Source: Paenibacillus alba
Lineage (GTDB): Bacteria > Bacillota > Bacilli > Paenibacillales > NBRC-103111
Assembly (NCBI RefSeq): GCF_013204855.1
Contig: NZ_JABMKZ010000034.1
Span: 1 to 64,000, forward strand
Length of the DNA stretch: 64,000 nt
Reading direction: 5' to 3'
A program made the position numbers and the translations under genes. Of the stretch, positions 18,117 to 26,683 are shown in pieces (positions within the stretch are counted from its first letter, which is position 1; each line of letters starts with the position of its first letter). The notes beneath the pieces are model-generated. The model did no database searches, had not been told where the DNA came from, and saw only the letters and a list, made by a program, of their open reading frames with translations.

Positions 18117-19307
18117 TTAATGGGTTTCCTTCGCTCTGTCTGCTTTCTTAATCATAAGCCCGAGTTGCAAGCTGGAATAAACAACAGCCACCCCTACCAG
18201 AAGCGCCGTACATCCAATAAGTAATGTTACTCCTCCATAAGAATAAAGTAAGCTTCCAAGCATTGGAGCTGTGGCCATGCCCAAGTAGCGTACAAAATTG
18301 TAGACTCCAATAGCAGTAGCGCGCTCCTTCACGAACTCTGCCGATAACAGCGTAGGCAGCGCCGACATTGTAAGTCCACAGAAGAAGCCGATGATGCCTA
18401 GTGTAATTAGAAGTGCAATCATGGACATCTTCGCGGCAATAATGAACAGGATCAGGCCGATAATCACAGATGAAAAGGTCAGATTCAAGCTTTTGGCCGA
18501 ACCGAGCTTTGTTTGCAATTTCCCGCTGAGTTTACTGCCAATAAGGCTGAATGCCACGAGCAGCATGGAAGCAAGACCAATCTGTGCGACAGATAAATGG
18601 TATCCGTCTTTGAGGACGATTGGCAGGAATACGATCAACGTATAAAACACATCATATAAAACAAAGCCCGTTAATAGCACGGAAGAGCCGGTTCTATTTT
18701 TGAAGATTCGTGCAAATGACCCCAGATCGAGTCGTTTACTTTGGACGCTGACCGGACCAGTTTCTGGAAAAACAAAAATGACGACCAGCAGCATAATGAA
18801 TGCCGTGACAGCCAGAAAGCCAAATGCGCCTGAATAACCGGCAACACTACCAATCGCACCCCCGATTAACGGACCAAGAGCAGGTGCAATCCCCAATATC
18901 ATCTGATAGGTCGCCATGGATTCGGCACGTTCTTTCCCTTCAAATAAATCACCAATCATGGTTGCTGCTACCAGCGGAACGGCAGCCGCTCCAATGCCTT
19001 GCAACAGCCGGAAACCCAAAAGCATCTCAATCGAGAAGGAGAAGCTGCATCCTATTGTAGCTGCTACATAGATAATCATACCGGGCAGGAGTATTTTTTT
19101 GCGTCCAATTCGGTCAATCAAAGGTCCGTAAACAATCTGAAGAACGGCAAGCGCAACAGTGAACAGGGTAACACTGAGATTGACCATATACAAAGACGTG
19201 TGCAGTTCCTTTTGAATCTCAGGCATAAGTGGAACATACAGGTTTTGTGCAAAAGATACGATGGCTGCACAGAATCCCAGTGCATACAATATTTTTCGAT
19301 TGGTCAT
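18117..19307 (-). CDS. MFS multidrug-type exporter (DHA1, 12 TM)
   Basis: A 396-residue major facilitator with twelve hydrophobic segments, motif A in the 2-3 loop (LIDRIGRKK) and the family-specific motif C-like GPLIGG in helix 5, as in Bcr/CflA and related drug:proton antiporters. AAGGGAG precedes the ATG. It is divergent from a TetR gene; two TetR-type operators lie in the 140-bp gap, so it is very probably derepressed by a toxic compound that binds TetR. Substrate unknown. Confidence 0.9.
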   Translation of the reverse strand: MTNRKILYALGFCAAIVSFAQNLYVPLMPEIQKELHTSLYMVNLSVTLFTVALAVLQIVYGPLIDRIGRKKILLPGMIIYVAATIGCSFSFSIEMLLGFRLLQGIGAAAVPLVAATMIGDLFEGKERAESMATYQMILGIAPALGPLIGGAIGSVAGYSGAFGFLAVTAFIMLLVVIFVFPETGPVSVQSKRLDLGSFARIFKNRTGSSVLLTGFVLYDVFYTLIVFLPIVLKDGYHLSVAQIGLASMLLVAFSLIGSKLSGKLQTKLGSAKSLNLTFSSVIIGLILFIIAAKMSMIALLITLGIIGFFCGLTMSALPTLLSAEFVKERATAIGVYNFVRYLGMATAPMLGSLLYSYGGVTLLIGCTALLVGVAVVYSSLQLGLMIKKADRAKETH

Positions 19308-19335
19308 AAGAAATTTGCACTCCCTTAATTTATTG

Positions 19336-19354
19336 TTGACTGAGTGTCAGTCGA
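19336..19354. promoter_or_regulatory. TetR operator 1
   Basis: TTGACTGAGTGTCAGTCGA is a palindrome with GACTGA/TCAGTC arms around GTG. It lies 29 bp from the exporter start, downstream of its promoter region, so binding would block exporter transcription. Confidence 0.75.
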
Positions 19355-19380
19355 TGTAGTATAAAGTGAAGTATAGTTTA

Positions 19381-19409
19381 TTGACTACCTCTCAGTCAAT
19401 AAATATATT
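19381..19409. promoter_or_regulatory. TetR operator 2 and tetR promoter
   Basis: TTGACTACCTCTCAGTCAA (19381-19399) is the second operator, 45 bp from the first. Its TTGACT also reads as a -35 hexamer with a TATATT -10 at 19404-19409, 17 bp away, in the direction of tetR. The repressor would therefore occupy its own promoter (autoregulation). Confidence 0.7.
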
Positions 19410-19447
19410 ATAATGAAGAAATGAAGTGATCAATGGAGGAAAATCAA

Positions 19448-20041
19448 ATGCCACGAATCTCAAAGGATCCCGAAGTTCGAAGAAATGAAATTTTGGATGT
19501 TGCCATGGAACTATTCCAAATGAATGGGTTTGAGCATACGTCAGTCAGCGATATTGTCAAAAAAATGGGAGTTGCCCAAGGAACGTTTTATTATTACTTT
19601 AAATCAAAAGAAGAGGTTGTTAACGCCGCTTGCGAGCGCACTGTATTCTCGCGGCTTGCCGATGTGAAGAGTACCGCAGACAACGCTGAACTAACCGCGT
19701 TCGAAAAACTGAGTCAGGTCATATTGAATGCTATGCCCACGCCCCAAGAACAAACGGTATTAGATTATTTGCATGATGCGAGTAACATTACCTTGCATCA
19801 GAAATGGAAAGTGGCAGAAATTAAGGCACTGATTCCTTCCATAGCGGAAATTGTTAGGCAAGGTGTACAGGCGGGTGAGTTCTCTGTTAAGCACCCTGAA
19901 GAAGCCGCAGAATTTCTGCTAGTCGGGGCTGCCTTCTGGTTAGATGACGGTATCTTCAAATGGTCCGATGAAGAATTGGCGACAAAAAGACAATCTCTGC
20001 ATTGGATCTTCGATCGGCTTTTGGGAAGGGAAAACGGCTAA
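19448..20041 (+). CDS. TetR-family transcriptional repressor
   Basis: A 197-residue regulator with a typical N-terminal HTH (HTSVSDIVKKMGVAQGTFYYYF, split over residues 29-50) and a ligand-binding C-terminal domain. The ATG at 19448 is preferred over an ATG 15 bases earlier because TGGAGGA lies between them at the right distance. It is divergent from the MFS exporter and 48 bp upstream of a nitroreductase with the same orientation, so it likely controls both sides. The effector may be an aromatic or quinone-like toxin, given the nitroreductase (inference). Confidence 0.9.
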   Translation: MPRISKDPEVRRNEILDVAMELFQMNGFEHTSVSDIVKKMGVAQGTFYYYFKSKEEVVNAACERTVFSRLADVKSTADNAELTAFEKLSQVILNAMPTPQEQTVLDYLHDASNITLHQKWKVAEIKALIPSIAEIVRQGVQAGEFSVKHPEEAAEFLLVGAAFWLDDGIFKWSDEELATKRQSLHWIFDRLLGRENG

Positions 20042-20089
20042 TGACGATTATGTATAATCCATCAAACAAGATAGAAAGAGGAGATATCC

Positions 20090-20728
20090 ATGAACGAAGT
20101 GAACAAGCGGAAAGACTTTAACGACATTATTACCGGGCGCCGGGCGATTGCTAATTACGATCCGAGTGTCACAATCAGCCGTGAAGAAATGAGCGAGATA
20201 TTGACAGAGGCGACGCTTGCTCCATCCTCTTTTAACATGCAACCTTGGCGTTTTCTTGTCATCGAGAGCCGAGAAGCCAAGGAAACTTTGCTTGCGCTTG
20301 CGCCTTTTAATGCTTCACAGGTGAACACATCTTCGGCAGTTATCGCTGTTTTTGGCGACCTGCAGATCGTGAGCAATGCGGAAGAAATCTACGGGAAAGC
20401 AGTAGAGCATGGTTATATGCCGCAGGAAGTGAAAGAGAAGAAGTTGGCCATGTCGGTCCCCTATTTCCAGAACCTTCCGATCGAAGCGAAGAAGGAATCC
20501 GTTTTAATCGACAGTGGTCTCGTTTCCATGCAATTGATGCTTTCTGCCCGTGCCCACGGATACGATACAAACCCCATGGCAGGATTCAATAAAGGCCGGA
20601 TTGCTGAAGCTTTCGGTCTAGAAGCGGATCGTTTCATACCTGTTATGTTGATCTCAATAGGCAAAGCCGCTAACCCTGGTCACGGTTCCGTTCGACTGCC
20701 GATTGATAAAGTTGCTCAGTGGAAATAG
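20090..20728 (+). CDS. Nitroreductase-family FMN oxidoreductase
   Basis: The 212-residue protein has the nitroreductase fold signatures: RRAIANYDP near the N terminus (FMN phosphate contact), APSSFNMQPWRFLVI (FMN ring contact) and the late PVMLISIGK strand. Family members reduce nitroaromatics, quinones or flavins with NAD(P)H. GAGGAG precedes the start. It is the second gene after tetR, and a hairpin at 20741 ends the unit. A close paralogue lies at 58609-59271 in this window; the two share RNYDP/ANYDP, SREE, EATLAPSS and QPWRFLVI segments. Confidence 0.9.
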   Translation: MNEVNKRKDFNDIITGRRAIANYDPSVTISREEMSEILTEATLAPSSFNMQPWRFLVIESREAKETLLALAPFNASQVNTSSAVIAVFGDLQIVSNAEEIYGKAVEHGYMPQEVKEKKLAMSVPYFQNLPIEAKKESVLIDSGLVSMQLMLSARAHGYDTNPMAGFNKGRIAEAFGLEADRFIPVMLISIGKAANPGHGSVRLPIDKVAQWK

Positions 20729-20740
20729 ATCGTTATAAGC

Positions 20741-20780
20741 ATAAGGACAGTCACTCCATTGGGGGGCTGTCCTTATTTCA
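20741..20780 (+). terminator. Terminator after nitroreductase
   Basis: ATAAGGACAG (20741-20750) pairs perfectly with CTGTCCTTAT (20767-20776); the T tract is weak. Confidence 0.6.
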
Positions 20781-20810
20781 TTACAAAGTGTGAAAGTATC
20801 ATATTCAGAC

Positions 20811-20890
20811 CCCCGTTCTAAAAGTGTGCAAATGAATGTAAAGGGATGAAGGTAAAAGCTGATTTCATTGGACAAATTCCAATGCCGAAG
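20811..20890. repeat. Solo copy of the CATTGG palindrome element
   Basis: CATTGGACAAATTCCAATG at 20866-20884 is preceded by a flank (about 20815-20865) resembling the left flank of the array at 60069, including GTGTGCAAAT and AGGGATGAAG. Only one palindrome remains, matching the last of the other arrays, as if the middle had been deleted. The rest of the 320-bp gap before the VanY gene shows nothing recognisable. Confidence 0.65.
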
Positions 20891-21049
20891 AATTAATACC
20901 TGCTTTCGAAACGGATAAGTAACAAAATTCCACCCTGCACAATAGAAAGCGTACCCTCAGAGTTTAAGAAAAATTTTATATTTAACCCCACTTCTTTTTT
21001 AATAGTTGTCCTTATCCTAAAGTAAATGAACGATAAGGAGGAAACTACG

Positions 21050-21907
21050 ATGAAGAAGTGGGTTTTTGTGTTTGTTATTTTTGTACTGGCTGGCTATGGC
21101 GTTGCTCAATATAAATGGAAAGCCGTGAACGAGAATACTCGGGAAGAAGCCAAAGAAGCTCCCAAAATGACTCTTCAAATGAAAGATCTCAAAGTAACAA
21201 AAGATCAGATTTATAAAGGCAATTTGTTGTTGGTTAATAAGGATTATCCTGTCCCCGCAGGTGACGAAGTGTCCGAAGCGGTCACTCTGCTTGAGCATAA
21301 GGAACTGCTGAATGGATTTATTGTGCTGGATAAAACGATACAGTTGTCGCCGGATTTGGTGAAAAAATTCTCAACCATGATTGGAGCCGCAGCAAAAGAT
21401 GGGGTTAGCCGGTTTCTAATCAGCAGCGGTTATCGGAATCATAAAGAACAAAATAAGCTCTATCAACAAATGGGGGCTAAATATGCGCTGCCAGCAGGCT
21501 ATAGCGAACATAACTTAGGTCTATCGCTTGATATTGGCTCTACGCAATCAGAAATGAGTCATGCTCCTGAAGGAAAATGGCTGATAAAAAACGCATGGCG
21601 TTACGGGTTTATTTTGCGATATCCGGCTGACAAAACGGCAATCACAGGTATTCAGTTTGAGCCATGGCATTTCCGTTATGTTGGTTTGCCGCACAGCGCA
21701 ATTATGCAGGAAAAGAATTTTGTTCTGGAGGAATACTTGGATTTCTTGAAAGAAAAGAAGACCTTTACGACTGTAGTAGATCATCAAACCTATGAGATTT
21801 CTTACTATCCTGTCGCCCAAAACAAGACGATCCCTGTGCCAGCGAATGGCCGCTATGAGATATCAGGAAACAACGTGGACGGCGTCATTGTGACCGCGTC
21901 TAATTAA
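21050..21907 (+). CDS. VanY-type D-alanyl-D-alanine carboxypeptidase
   Basis: A 285-residue membrane-anchored peptidase: one N-terminal hydrophobic helix (2-20), then a VanY/M15B domain with SSGYRNHKEQ, the zinc site SEHNLGLSLDIG and EPWHFRYVG. Such enzymes remove the terminal D-Ala of peptidoglycan precursors. The ATG at 21050 is chosen for GATAAGGAGG; an upstream in-frame ATG at 21026 has no such site. It is 19 bp before a VanR-like regulator, so wall status and the downstream transporter genes may be linked through one operon. Confidence 0.92.
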   Translation: MKKWVFVFVIFVLAGYGVAQYKWKAVNENTREEAKEAPKMTLQMKDLKVTKDQIYKGNLLLVNKDYPVPAGDEVSEAVTLLEHKELLNGFIVLDKTIQLSPDLVKKFSTMIGAAAKDGVSRFLISSGYRNHKEQNKLYQQMGAKYALPAGYSEHNLGLSLDIGSTQSEMSHAPEGKWLIKNAWRYGFILRYPADKTAITGIQFEPWHFRYVGLPHSAIMQEKNFVLEEYLDFLKEKKTFTTVVDHQTYEISYYPVAQNKTIPVPANGRYEISGNNVDGVIVTASN

Positions 21908-21926
21908 GTAAAAGTGGGTGGAACGA

Positions 21927-22622
21927 ATGAAGTCGATCACAATTCTAATCGCCGATGATGAGGCAGAAATTGCCGATCTGATTGAGTTGCATTTGGAAAA
22001 AGAGGGCTACTGTTGTCTGAAAGTACCTGATGGGCTGGAAGCTATTTCAGCTATTCAGACGCATGATATTGATTTGGCGATTTTGGATATTATGATGCCT
22101 AAACTGAATGGCTTTGAAACAACAAGGAAAATTCGAGATCAATATCATCTGCCTATCATTTTCCTAAGTGCGAAAGGGACTGACCTTGATAAAATTACAG
22201 GCTTAGTAAGCGGAGCGGACGATTATATGACCAAGCCTTTCAATCCGATGGAATTGGTTGCTCGCGTGAATGCTCAGCTGAGGCGTTCGAAGCAGTTGAA
22301 TCAGCCTCCAGCAGCGAATAAAACTGTTTTGGAAGCAGGTGGCATGTTTATTTATCCGGAGCAACGCACAGTTAGCATTTATGGTGAAACGATTGAAATA
22401 ACTCCAAAAGAGTTTGATATTCTTTTCCTGCTGGCCAGTTATCCGAAGAAAGTTTTTAGCGCTGAGAACATTTTTCAGCAGGTGTGGGGCGAGACCTATT
22501 ATGAAGGCAGCAATACGGTCATGGTGCATATTCGCACTTTGCGGAAGAAGCTTGGCGAAGACATTCATAAACACAAATTGATCAAAACCGTTTGGGGTGT
22601 GGGGTATACCTTCAATGGCTGA
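21927..22622 (+). CDS. VanR-like OmpR-family response regulator
   Basis: A 231-residue regulator: receiver with ADDE, Asp54 in LAILDIMMPKLNG and the K of MTKPF, followed by a winged-helix DNA-binding domain (ITPKEFDILFLLASYP, NTVMVHIRTLRKKLG, VWGVGYTF). It most resembles VanR-type regulators of carboxypeptidase loci. GGGTGG precedes the chosen ATG; a GTG nine bases earlier is possible. It overlaps the kinase gene by 8 bp. Confidence 0.93.
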   Translation: MKSITILIADDEAEIADLIELHLEKEGYCCLKVPDGLEAISAIQTHDIDLAILDIMMPKLNGFETTRKIRDQYHLPIIFLSAKGTDLDKITGLVSGADDYMTKPFNPMELVARVNAQLRRSKQLNQPPAANKTVLEAGGMFIYPEQRTVSIYGETIEITPKEFDILFLLASYPKKVFSAENIFQQVWGETYYEGSNTVMVHIRTLRKKLGEDIHKHKLIKTVWGVGYTFNG

Positions 22623-23715
22623 AATCACCCAAAGTTTCCGCTTCAAAATGATTCAACTCTTTGGTTTAAGTATGCTTTTCTCCGCGGCCATTACTTATAT
22701 GTTCTATAAAGTGCTCCAATTCTACTATTATACGACCAAGTTTGAAAATCCATTGACGAAAATCCGGTATTTGATTAGAGATATTGGGGATATTAACTTC
22801 TTTTTGCTTATTTTCATGCCACTCTCGTTTTTGTTTTTCTTTCTCCTCACCAACCGATATGCGGCTTATTTCAATGAAATATCCCGCGGGATTCATCAGC
22901 TTGCGAAGGGTGACTTCAACAGTCGTATACATATTCCGTCCAAAGATGAATTCGGGCATATTGCCAGAGATATCAATTTGGCCAGTGAACAATTGCAGCA
23001 GGCTTTGGAGAGAGGAGATTTCGCGGAAAACAGCAAGGAACAATTGGTCTTGAATTTAGCTCATGATCTGCGTACGCCGCTGACTTCCGTTTTAGGTTAT
23101 TTGGATTTCATTCTTCAGGACGACCAATTAACGGCAGAGCGAATCAAGCACTATACGAGCATTGCCTATACCAAGTCTCAACGTTTAGAAAAGCTGATTG
23201 ACGAGCTATTCGAAATCACTCGAATGAATTATGGCAAGCTGATCATTGAAAAAAAGCAAATCGATCTGAGTGAATTGCTCATCCAGCTTAATGAGGAGTT
23301 ATATCCTGTCTTTGAGAAAAATAACGTAACAGCCCGTTTGAATGTGACTCCGCATTTGACGGTTTGGGGTGACGGTGAGCTGTTGGCGCGCGTATTTGAA
23401 AATTTACTGACGAATGCCGTGCGCTATGGAAAAGATGGCCAGTTTATTGATATTAATTGCTATGCTCACGCAGAAGAAGTAATGGTTCAAGTGGTCAATT
23501 ATGGGTTTTGCATACCTCCGGAAGAGCTGCCGTATATCTTCGATATGTTTTATACCGGCGATCAAGCGAGAACTCATCGTGAGGGGAGCACTGGCCTTGG
23601 CTTGTCCATCGCGAAGAACATTGTCGTGCAGCATCAAGGCACAATTTCGGTCAAGAGTACTGTCATTTGCACGCTTTTTGAAGTGCGTCTTCCGCAAGGA
23701 GGAAATGGAGAATGA
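22615..23715 (+). CDS. VanS-like sensor histidine kinase
   Basis: A 366-residue kinase with two membrane helices (about 12-35 and 60-82) and only a short outer loop, HAMP, HisKA with NLAHDLRTPL (His150) and HATPase_c with ENLLTNAVRYG and GLGLSIAKN. The small outer loop is like VanS, which monitors the envelope, unlike sugar-sensing YesM. Its start overlaps the regulator stop by 8 bp, and its own TGA overlaps the ATG of an ABC permease (ATGA), an unexpected partner. Confidence 0.93.
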   Translation: MAEITQSFRFKMIQLFGLSMLFSAAITYMFYKVLQFYYYTTKFENPLTKIRYLIRDIGDINFFLLIFMPLSFLFFFLLTNRYAAYFNEISRGIHQLAKGDFNSRIHIPSKDEFGHIARDINLASEQLQQALERGDFAENSKEQLVLNLAHDLRTPLTSVLGYLDFILQDDQLTAERIKHYTSIAYTKSQRLEKLIDELFEITRMNYGKLIIEKKQIDLSELLIQLNEELYPVFEKNNVTARLNVTPHLTVWGDGELLARVFENLLTNAVRYGKDGQFIDINCYAHAEEVMVQVVNYGFCIPPEELPYIFDMFYTGDQARTHREGSTGLGLSIAKNIVVQHQGTISVKSTVICTLFEVRLPQGGNGE

Positions 23716-24623
23716 AGAAGTGGCATTTATGGCATGGCGTTAAGGGGATGAAACAGATAAAAAGATGGACACGAAAGGATGGAACGGCGGCTTTGATGTT
23801 TCTCATGCCAAGCGTTTTCGGATTTGCACTGTTTTATCTGATCCCTTTTGCCGTTGGAGTGTTCTATTCTTTGATGGACAGTACGGTAGACAGTCATTTT
23901 GTCGGATTGGATAATTACCGCGAGCTGCTTGCGAGCCAATCCTTCCAAAAGGCGGCATCGAATACGTTTTATTTCAGTATCGTCAGTGTGCCGCTGATCC
24001 TTGTCCTGTCGCTAGGCTTGGCGATCCTTTTGAGTAAACATATTTACCTGCGAAAATGGCTGCGAACTGCCTATGTGATGCCGCTTGTCGTTCCCGTCGC
24101 CTCGATCATTCTGATCTGGCAGATGTTGTTCGATTGGAACGGATCCTTGAACGCTTGGCTAAGTAGCTTCGGATTTGAACGTGTGGATTGGATGAAGACC
24201 GATGCGGCCCGAAACGTCATCATTGTCGTTTATTTATGGAAGAACATCGGCTATAACGTGATTTTATTCCTGGCAGGGCTGCAGCAAATCCCGAAGGATT
24301 ATTACGAAACTGCGAAAATTGAAGGGGCAGGGCGTTTATGGCAATTTGGCCGCATTACACTTGTGTATTTAACATCTACAATGTTTTTTGTTGTCATCAT
24401 GTCGATTATTAATTCGTTTAAAGTATTTCGGGAAACGTATTTGATCGCCGGCGATTATCCGCATGACAGTATATACATGATGCAGCACTATATGAACAAC
24501 ATGTTCACGTCGCTTAATATGCAGAAGCTGACTGCCGCGGCGACCTTGATGGCCGGCTGTATTCTTCTGATCGTCATGGGATTGTTTGCACTTGAACGCC
24601 GCTATCGGCAGTTCATGGAATAG
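23712..24623 (+). CDS. CUT1-type ABC permease (MalF/UgpA-like)
   Basis: A 303-residue inner-membrane permease with six hydrophobic helices and the cytoplasmic EAA loop YYETAKIEGAGRLWQF that docks the ATPase. The ATG at 23712 overlaps the VanS-like stop and has AAGGAGGA at 23695-23702, so co-translation with the kinase is well supported. It pairs with the next permease. No ATPase gene is in the operon; in related bacteria an MsmX-type shared ATPase serves such systems (established for Bacillus, inferred here). Confidence 0.9.
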   Translation: MKKWHLWHGVKGMKQIKRWTRKDGTAALMFLMPSVFGFALFYLIPFAVGVFYSLMDSTVDSHFVGLDNYRELLASQSFQKAASNTFYFSIVSVPLILVLSLGLAILLSKHIYLRKWLRTAYVMPLVVPVASIILIWQMLFDWNGSLNAWLSSFGFERVDWMKTDAARNVIIVVYLWKNIGYNVILFLAGLQQIPKDYYETAKIEGAGRLWQFGRITLVYLTSTMFFVVIMSIINSFKVFRETYLIAGDYPHDSIYMMQHYMNNMFTSLNMQKLTAAATLMAGCILLIVMGLFALERRYRQFME

Positions 24624-24633
24624 GGGGAAGGCT

Positions 24634-25509
24634 ATGTTAGTTGCTAAAATATTGCATAAAAGTGTATTAACGGTCGTCATGGGCGCAATAGCAGTCCTGT
24701 TATTAATGCCCATTGTGATTACTTTCACAAATTCGTTCATGACAGAACAAGAAATTGGCATCAATTATGGACCAATAGGTCAGATGAACAAAGCGGCAGA
24801 AGGAAGGCCAAATCCCTTTGTAAATTTGAAAATAGTGCCGGATCAGGTGACCTTGGAGCAGTACGGCAAGGTGCTTATAGGCAGCCCGAAGTATCTGGCA
24901 ATGTTCTGGAATTCGGTATTTATGGTGGTACCGATCATCGCTGGTCAAACCCTCGTAGCAGCGCTTGCTGCCTACGCGTTCTCCAAGCTGCAATTTCGTG
25001 GCCGGGATCCTTTGTTTCTTGTGTATGTCATGACAATGCTCATGCCATTCCAAGTGACATTAGTGCCGAATTACATGATGGCGGATAAGCTTGGGCTGCT
25101 GAATAGTACGAATGCAATTATCTTGCCAGGCATCTTCGCAGCTTTCGGTGTGTTCATGCTCAGACAGTTCATGTTGGATATTCCATATGCCTATATCGAA
25201 GCGGCTAAGCTCGACGGAGCAGGACATTTGCGAATTTTCTACAAGATTATCATGCCAATGATTAAACCAGGTCTGGCTGCACTTGTTATCCTCTTGTTCG
25301 TCGATTATTGGAACATGGTGGAGCAGCCGCTTATTTTTCTGGACGATCCCTTCAAGCAGCCATTGTCAGTTTATTTATCCAGGATAAATGGGGAGACGGG
25401 GATTGCTTTCGCTGCATCCATGCTCTACATGGCTCCGATGGTCCTGTTGTTTCTGTATGCAGAAACGTATTTCATAGAAGGCGTTCAATTGTCTGGCATT
25501 AAGGGGTGA
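24634..25509 (+). CDS. CUT1-type ABC permease (MalG-like)
   Basis: A 291-residue partner permease with six helices and the EAA loop YIEAAKLDGAGHLRIFYKI. The first outer loop (about 40-80) is longer than usual and carries a GQMNKAAEGRPNPFV segment. The ATG at 24634 follows AGGGGGAAGG. It is followed without a gap (TGATG overlap) by a HlyD-like adaptor gene, which is not a normal component of a sugar importer. Confidence 0.9.
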   Translation: MLVAKILHKSVLTVVMGAIAVLLLMPIVITFTNSFMTEQEIGINYGPIGQMNKAAEGRPNPFVNLKIVPDQVTLEQYGKVLIGSPKYLAMFWNSVFMVVPIIAGQTLVAALAAYAFSKLQFRGRDPLFLVYVMTMLMPFQVTLVPNYMMADKLGLLNSTNAIILPGIFAAFGVFMLRQFMLDIPYAYIEAAKLDGAGHLRIFYKIIMPMIKPGLAALVILLFVDYWNMVEQPLIFLDDPFKQPLSVYLSRINGETGIAFAASMLYMAPMVLLFLYAETYFIEGVQLSGIKG

Positions 25510-26657
25510 TGGTTGAGTTGAGGTTTTTGAAGCAAATCGTGTTCATTGTTTTTATAGGATTGTTATTATTTTTTACGCTGTTCAGCAACACGCTGCAGTC
25601 ATTGACTTTGCCGAAAGTGCGAACAGAAAAAGCGGCTGGCGGCAGTCTTTTATTTACGATTGAAGGCAGTGGTAATCTGTATCCAATCGCCGAGGCGAGA
25701 CTATCGAACCCAGCCGGCTGGAAGGTTCTCCAGATTCTTGCGAAAGAAGGCGATCGTGTGAAGAAGGGACAAAAGCTAATCATTTATGATAGCAAAACTG
25801 CCGAACGAGAATTAGAAGATGAAATAACGAACTTAGAAAAGCAGAAAATCGAGTTGGAGAATGTTCAAGATCAGTTGATTCAGTCGACCACGCAAGGGGA
25901 CGAACTTAAGATACGGGATGCAAGACGCAATATCCAAACGCGTAAACTTGATCTAGGCACACAAGAACGAAAAATCAACGAGTTAAGAGATCGTTTGACT
26001 AGGCAGCAGGAAATAACGGCTCCGTTCGATGGCATTATTAACAAATTGAATGCGATTGAAGGCGTAACATCCACGAGAGAACCGGATGTCCTTATCTCGA
26101 ATAGTAGCTTAGGGTATCGATTGGATATTCCTGCCAATTCAAAGTTAATTGCCAGCTTGGGGATTTCGAGCGGAGAGAAGATAGAGGTCAAGGTACATAC
26201 AGCAGCAGATAAAGACCAAGAACAACAAATCCGTATGATCGATGGCACGATTGATGAAGTGGCAAATGTACAACCTCGAACCGATAGCGCATCGGGTGAA
26301 GGAGATGCGCTTGCCCCAACGATTTCGCAGAAGACTCTTCGCATCAAGGTTAATGATTCTGAGCTGAAAGGGGGTGAGAAGGCAGAGATCAAATGGGAGA
26401 AACGCTCACACCAAGAGGGGCTTGTCATCTCCAATGAGGCGATTCATCAAGACCGTGACGGCATGTTTGTTTATAAAATAGACGAGCAGAGGGGGGCTTT
26501 TGGCAATGTCTTTGTTGCTCGTAAAGTCCGAATTCAGTCCAGTGAAGCGAATGGCAAAGAAACAATGATTCAAGCGGATAGCCTCTATAAGGATGACCTG
26601 ATGATTATGGAAAGCAGTGAACCTTTACAAGACGGCAACCGTGTACGCTTGCAATAG
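25509..26657 (+). CDS. HlyD/RND-type membrane-fusion (adaptor) protein
   Basis: The 382-residue protein has an N-terminal membrane helix (about 8-28), a lipoyl-like half (ILAKEGDRVKKGQKLI), a coiled coil at about 95-160 (EITNLEKQKIELENVQDQ), the second lipoyl half (ITAPFDGIINKL) and a beta-barrel region: the membrane-fusion-protein architecture. In Gram-positives such adaptors accompany MacB/YknZ-type exporters. Here it lies between two CUT1 permeases and their solute-binding protein. Start ATG overlaps the permease stop (TGATG). It may build a periplasm-like or wall-spanning conduit or a scaffold for the SBP (speculative). Confidence 0.85.
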   Translation: MVELRFLKQIVFIVFIGLLLFFTLFSNTLQSLTLPKVRTEKAAGGSLLFTIEGSGNLYPIAEARLSNPAGWKVLQILAKEGDRVKKGQKLIIYDSKTAERELEDEITNLEKQKIELENVQDQLIQSTTQGDELKIRDARRNIQTRKLDLGTQERKINELRDRLTRQQEITAPFDGIINKLNAIEGVTSTREPDVLISNSSLGYRLDIPANSKLIASLGISSGEKIEVKVHTAADKDQEQQIRMIDGTIDEVANVQPRTDSASGEGDALAPTISQKTLRIKVNDSELKGGEKAEIKWEKRSHQEGLVISNEAIHQDRDGMFVYKIDEQRGAFGNVFVARKVRIQSSEANGKETMIQADSLYKDDLMIMESSEPLQDGNRVRLQ

Positions 26658-26683
26658 TTATAACTCAAGGAGGCATTTATTCG

